Assembly: GCA_016926575.1 (NCBI GenBank)
Contig: JAFGOJ010000254.1
Coordinates: forward strand, 1 to 9,335
Length of the DNA: 9,335 nt
Reading direction: 5' to 3'
Origin: Anaerolineae bacterium
GTDB taxonomy: Bacteria > Chloroflexota > Anaerolineae > B4-G1 > DUEL01
Shown here: piece by piece, positions 6,703-9,335 of the stretch
Layout: every line of letters begins with the position of its first letter
Position numbering within the stretch: position 1 is the first letter of the stretch
Program-made: the position numbers and the translations under genes
Notes under the pieces: model-generated
Database searches by the model: none
What the model was told of the DNA's origin: nothing
The model's input: the letters and a program-made list of their open reading frames with translations, nothing else

Positions 6703-6707
6703 AACTC
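6700..6707. repeat. Right member of a candidate 8-bp target-site duplication
   Basis: AATAACTC begins immediately after the right terminal inverted repeat and matches the left flank AATGACTC with one difference. With only one complete copy available, chance similarity cannot be excluded. Confidence 0.45.
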
Positions 6708-6721
6708 GACCAATTTTAGAT

Positions 6722-6726
6722 GGAGG
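6722..6726 (+). promoter_or_regulatory. Ribosome binding site of the dehydrogenase gene
   Basis: GGAGG lies 11 bases before the ATG at 6738, slightly long but usable spacing. It argues against the in-frame ATG at 6720, which would overlap this site and has no Shine-Dalgarno of its own. Confidence 0.6.
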
Positions 6727-6737
6727 TTAGATCCAGT

Positions 6738-7832
6738 ATGAATATCGGAATTCCCAAAGAAAGGCGAGACCTGGAGATGCGGGTCGGGCTGACGCCCTAC
6801 GGCGTGAGCCTGCTGTCGCGCTCCGGGCACGTGTGTTACGTGGAACAGGGGGCCGGTGAGGAGGCGGGCTTCAGCGACTACGATTACGAACGCAGCGGTG
6901 CGCGAATCGTCTACTCCTCGGAAGAAGCCTACCGGCGCGCCGACATGATCCTCAAAGCGGTCCGCCCGACGCAGGAGGAGCTGAAGTGGTTGCACGAAGG
7001 GCAGATCCTGTGTGGGTTCTTGCACCTCGCTGCGGCGCGCAAGGAGACCATCGATCTCTTGTTGGAGCGGCGCATCACGGCCATCGCCTACGATACGGTT
7101 CAGGAGGACGATGGCACGCTGCCCATCTTGCGCACGATGAGCGAGGTAGCCGGGCGCATGGCCCCGCAGTTGGCGGCGACCTACTTGCAGAGCAACTGGG
7201 GCGGGCGTGGGGTGCTGCTGAGCGGCGTGCCCGGCGTCCCACCGGCGCGGGTGGCCGTCATCGGGGCGGGCGTGTTGGGCACCAACGCGGCGCGGGCGTT
7301 CCTGGGCCTGGGTGCGGATGTCTACGTGCTCGACAAGGACATGCAGAAGCTCTACGAGATCGACGAGCGGTTCGAGGGGCGCATCTCCACGATGGTGGCG
7401 TACGACTTCAACATCGCCCGTGTGGCCCGCTTCGTCGAGGTGCTGGTGGGCGCTGTGCTGGTCACCGGCGCGCGCGCGCCGATCCTGGTCACGCGCCAGA
7501 TGGTCAAGAATATGAAGAAGGGTGCGATCATCATGGACTTCAGCATCGATCAAGGCGGCTGTGTCGAAACCAGCCGGCCCACGACGCTGCGGGACCCGGT
7601 CTTCGTTCAGGAAGGCGTGATCCACTTCTGCGTCCCCAACGCCCCGGGCGTTCTACCGCGCACGTCGACCCACGCGTTCAACAACGCGGCCTGGCCCTAC
7701 ATCCGCCACATCGCCGAAGCGGGGCTCGAACAGGCCCTGGTGGATATGTCGGCTCTGGCGCGCGGGGTTGTCTTGCGCAACGGGCAAATCATCAACGACG
7801 TCTTGAATGCCGCATACGAATCACGCGTGTAG
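6738..7832 (+). CDS. Alanine dehydrogenase / PntA-family NAD-dependent oxidoreductase, divergent
   Basis: A 364-residue protein matching alanine dehydrogenase in length and fold. Alanine dehydrogenase interconverts L-alanine with pyruvate and ammonia using NAD. The N-terminus NIGIPKE, then MRVGLTP with R15, matches the substrate-carboxylate arginine. FLHLAA carries the catalytic H96. VIGAGVLG (G176, G178, G181) is the Rossmann loop, and D199 at the end of the second strand favours NAD over NADP. D271 in SIDQGGC and N301 in PNAPG match the active-site Asp and Asn. Two canonical positions differ: the KVKEP motif reads KAVRP, so the pyruvate-contacting Lys75 of the M. tuberculosis enzyme is Val75 (Lys73 remains), and the Met after the active-site Asn is Ala302. 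The usual NE of the family signature is also absent (RRDLE). The fold and NAD use are secure; alanine as substrate is not. A CoA-transferase gene follows at once, suggesting amino-acid or fermentation metabolism. Confidence 0.82.
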   Translation: MNIGIPKERRDLEMRVGLTPYGVSLLSRSGHVCYVEQGAGEEAGFSDYDYERSGARIVYSSEEAYRRADMILKAVRPTQEELKWLHEGQILCGFLHLAAARKETIDLLLERRITAIAYDTVQEDDGTLPILRTMSEVAGRMAPQLAATYLQSNWGGRGVLLSGVPGVPPARVAVIGAGVLGTNAARAFLGLGADVYVLDKDMQKLYEIDERFEGRISTMVAYDFNIARVARFVEVLVGAVLVTGARAPILVTRQMVKNMKKGAIIMDFSIDQGGCVETSRPTTLRDPVFVQEGVIHFCVPNAPGVLPRTSTHAFNNAAWPYIRHIAEAGLEQALVDMSALARGVVLRNGQIINDVLNAAYESRV

Positions 7833-7835
7833 GAG
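7831..7835 (+). promoter_or_regulatory. Ribosome binding site of the CoA-transferase gene
   Basis: AGGAG overlaps the TAG stop of the dehydrogenase gene (7830-7832) and sits six bases before the ATG at 7842. This is ideal spacing and supports co-translation of the pair. Confidence 0.75.
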
Positions 7836-7841
7836 CGAACG

Positions 7842-9149
7842 ATGGCTTATTCCTGGGCAAAAATCTACGAAAGCAAAGTGACTACCGCCGACGTGGCGGT
7901 GCAGCATATCAAATCGGGCGACCGCATTTTCCTGACCGGCAACTGTAGCGTCCCCAAGGTGCTCATGGAGGCACTGGTGCGGCGCGCGCCGGAACTGGAG
8001 AACGTGGAGATCTGCCACGCGCTGACCATCGGTTCCAGCGACTACGTCGCGCCGGAGATGGAGGGGCACATCCGCGCCAACTCGCTCTTCATCGGCCCCA
8101 ACGTGCGCCAGGCCGTGCAGCAGGGACGGGCCGACTTCACCCCCGTCTTGCTCTCCGAGTTCACCCTGCTCTTCAGCCAGGGTTACCTGCCGCTGGACGT
8201 GGCCTTCGTTCACGTCTCCCCGCCGGACGAGCACGGCTTCTGCTCCTACGGTATCGAGACCGGGCTGACCAAGACCCCGGCCGAGGCGGCCAAGCTGATT
8301 ATCGCCGAGGTCAACCCCAACATGCCGCGCTGCCACGGCGACAGTTTCATCCACGTCAGCCGGATCGATCACATCGTGCCGGTCAATTACGAACTGATGG
8401 AACTGGCGATGTCGGAAGGCGGCGACGTCAATCTTCACACCCGTATCGCCGAGAAGATCGCCGACCTGATCCCCGACGGCGCGACGATGCAGATGGGCAT
8501 CGGCGGCATCCCCGACGCGGTGCTCCAGTTCCTCTATCACAAGAAGGACCTGGGCGTGCATACCGAGTTGTTCTCCGACAGCGTCATCGACCTGGTCGAA
8601 GCGGGCGTGGTGACCAACGCGCGCAAGACGCTGCACCCGGGCAAGATCACCGCCGGCTTCGTGCTGGGGACGAAGCGGCTGTACGAGTGGGCCGACGACA
8701 ACCCGATCATCGAACTGCGCCGTACCGAGTACGTCAACGACCCGTTCGTGATTGCTCAGAACGAGCGGCAGGTGGCGATCAACTCTGCCATCGAGGTCGA
8801 TCTGACCGGGCAAGTGTGTGCCGACTCGATCGGCACCAAGCTGTACAGTGGCGTTGGCGGGCAGTTGGACTTCGTCTACGGCGCATCGCGCTCGAAGGGC
8901 GGCGTACCGATCATCGCCCTGCCCAGCAGCGCCAAAGGCGAGCGGTTCAGCCGCATCGTGTCGATGCTCAAGCCCGGTGCAGGCGTCGTGACAACGCGCT
9001 ACCACGTCCACTACGTGGTGACGGAGTACGGCGTGGCCGAAATGTACGGCAAGACGATCCGCCAGCGCGCACTGGCCTTGATCAACATCGCCCATCCCGC
9101 CTTCCGGGACGAGTTGACCCGGCAGGCGAAGGAGTTGAACTACATCTAG
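7842..9149 (+). CDS. Acetyl-CoA hydrolase / 4-hydroxybutyrate CoA-transferase family protein
   Basis: A 435-residue member of the Ach1/AbfT family, which moves CoA between acetyl-CoA and another carboxylic acid (4-hydroxybutyrate, butyrate, succinate or propionate in known members) through a glutamyl-CoA thioester. Two domains are apparent, about residues 10-190 and 195-430. GIGGIPDAVL (219-228) is the glycine loop. The catalytic glutamate is E242 in HTELFSDSVIDL, in the position of Glu238 of Clostridium aminobutyricum 4-hydroxybutyrate CoA-transferase. GVGGQLDFVYGA (337-348) is the CoA-site motif, and VVTEYGVAEMYGKT is the typical C-terminal signature. The N-terminal DVAFVHVSPPDEHGFCSYG is also family-typical. 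The length is normal and the gene looks intact. The start has an AGGAG six bases upstream, and the preceding stop is nine bases away, so it forms a bicistron with the dehydrogenase. The intrinsic terminator at 9179-9214 ends the unit. The acyl substrate cannot be fixed from sequence; acetate formation from acyl-CoA is a reasonable default. Confidence 0.9.
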   Translation: MAYSWAKIYESKVTTADVAVQHIKSGDRIFLTGNCSVPKVLMEALVRRAPELENVEICHALTIGSSDYVAPEMEGHIRANSLFIGPNVRQAVQQGRADFTPVLLSEFTLLFSQGYLPLDVAFVHVSPPDEHGFCSYGIETGLTKTPAEAAKLIIAEVNPNMPRCHGDSFIHVSRIDHIVPVNYELMELAMSEGGDVNLHTRIAEKIADLIPDGATMQMGIGGIPDAVLQFLYHKKDLGVHTELFSDSVIDLVEAGVVTNARKTLHPGKITAGFVLGTKRLYEWADDNPIIELRRTEYVNDPFVIAQNERQVAINSAIEVDLTGQVCADSIGTKLYSGVGGQLDFVYGASRSKGGVPIIALPSSAKGERFSRIVSMLKPGAGVVTTRYHVHYVVTEYGVAEMYGKTIRQRALALINIAHPAFRDELTRQAKELNYI

Positions 9150-9178
9150 CTCCCAGTACCGTCGATGCGGTTGAAATG

Positions 9179-9214
9179 ATCCGAGGTGCGCTCAGCGCGC
9201 CTCGGATTTTTTTT
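9179..9214 (+). terminator. Rho-independent terminator of the dehydrogenase/CoA-transferase operon
   Basis: ATCCGAGGTGCGC (9179-9191) pairs with GCGCGCCTCGGAT (9195-9207) around a three-base loop TCA, giving a 13-bp stem with one G-U wobble. It is followed by an unbroken run of eight T (9207-9214). It begins 29 bases after the CoA-transferase stop. Confidence 0.95.
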
Positions 9215-9268
9215 GGGGGGGATTCACCTCGGAAAACGGCGTCTACAACCGTTTGTTATTGTGAGGCG

Positions 9269-9335
9269 TTGTAACTGCTCAGCTTACGCTTCGCAGTTGC
9301 CTTTTCCGCCGCGAAAAGGGGGAGTGGGGGTTTTG
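9269..9335 (-). repeat. Palindromic repeat element, copy 2 (inverted, truncated by window end)
   Basis: Bases 9269-9335 are the reverse complement of 6635-6701 with three mismatches in 67 and no gaps. The copy starts with TTGTAACTGCTCAG, matching the outer end of copy 1, and breaks off in GGGGGTTTTG, where copy 1 enters its central stem. The other half would lie beyond the window. The flank GAGGCG just outside differs from that of copy 1, which places the true element end at or just outside GTAACTG. Confidence 0.85.

Noticed and set aside
6544..6737. tRNA, riboswitch or small structured RNA in the gap before the dehydrogenase gene
   Set aside because: The structure is fully accounted for by the repeated palindromic element. 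No cloverleaf, CCA end or known riboswitch core could be read.
7821..9095. Long open frame on the - strand (424 codons) opposite the CoA-transferase gene
   Set aside because: The translation is His/Val/Asp/Gly-rich with no recognisable motif, while the + strand carries a full family match. Long antisense frames are expected in GC-rich coding DNA.
9150..9268. A short gene between the CoA-transferase stop and repeat copy 2
   Set aside because: The stretch holds the intrinsic terminator and a short unremarkable spacer. The open frame running across it is continued out-of-frame translation from the CoA-transferase gene.
6547..9335. CRISPR or tandem-repeat interpretation of the repeated sequence
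   Set aside because: Only two copies occur, in opposite orientation, 2.6 kb apart, with no spacer pattern and no cas genes.

Overview
The window is a dense, GC-rich bacterial segment with all supported genes on the + strand and almost no intergenic DNA. It most resembles a Chloroflexota genome (Anaerolineae/Caldilineae-like). That guess rests on the overall flavour of the proteins and on an rnhB embedded in a glycan operon. It is recollection and inference, since no rRNA or marker gene is present. Nothing here looks like a phage or defence island.

Region 1 (1-6543) is a surface-glycan assembly operon. In order it holds the 3' end of an unidentified hydrophobic protein, an RmlD-like dTDP-4-dehydrorhamnose reductase, a WbbL/rhamnosyltransferase-like GT2, an ALG5-like polyprenyl-phosphate glycosyltransferase (GT2), ribonuclease HII (rnhB), a GT4-type (GT-B) glycosyltransferase, a large WbaP/WcaJ-type polyprenyl-phosphate glycosylphosphotransferase and a universal stress protein. 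Most junctions are TAATG, ATGA or GTGA overlaps or gaps of a few bases, so the genes are probably co-transcribed and translationally coupled. Together they could supply a deoxysugar nucleotide, charge a lipid carrier with the first sugar phosphate, extend the chain and add a side sugar from a polyprenyl-P donor. RNase HII is the functional outsider.

Region 2 (6544-6737) is the only sizeable gap below the glycan operon. It contains a palindromic repeat element of about 153 bp with 12-bp terminal inverted repeats, a perfect 18-bp central hairpin and a near-perfect 8-bp flanking direct repeat. A possible promoter -10 lies at its right edge.

Region 3 (6738-9149) is a two-gene metabolic operon: an alanine-dehydrogenase/PntA-family oxidoreductase lacking one canonical substrate-binding lysine, then an acetyl-CoA hydrolase/4-hydroxybutyrate CoA-transferase family enzyme. 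A textbook Rho-independent terminator closes it at 9179-9214.

Region 4 (9269-9335) is a second copy of the repeat in the opposite orientation (64 of 67 bases matching), cut by the window end. The two copies bracket the metabolic pair as an inverted pair.

The points most worth following are the repeat family, the divergent dehydrogenase paired with a CoA-transferase, and rnhB translationally coupled inside a glycan operon. I do not see convincing evidence of a wholly new system.
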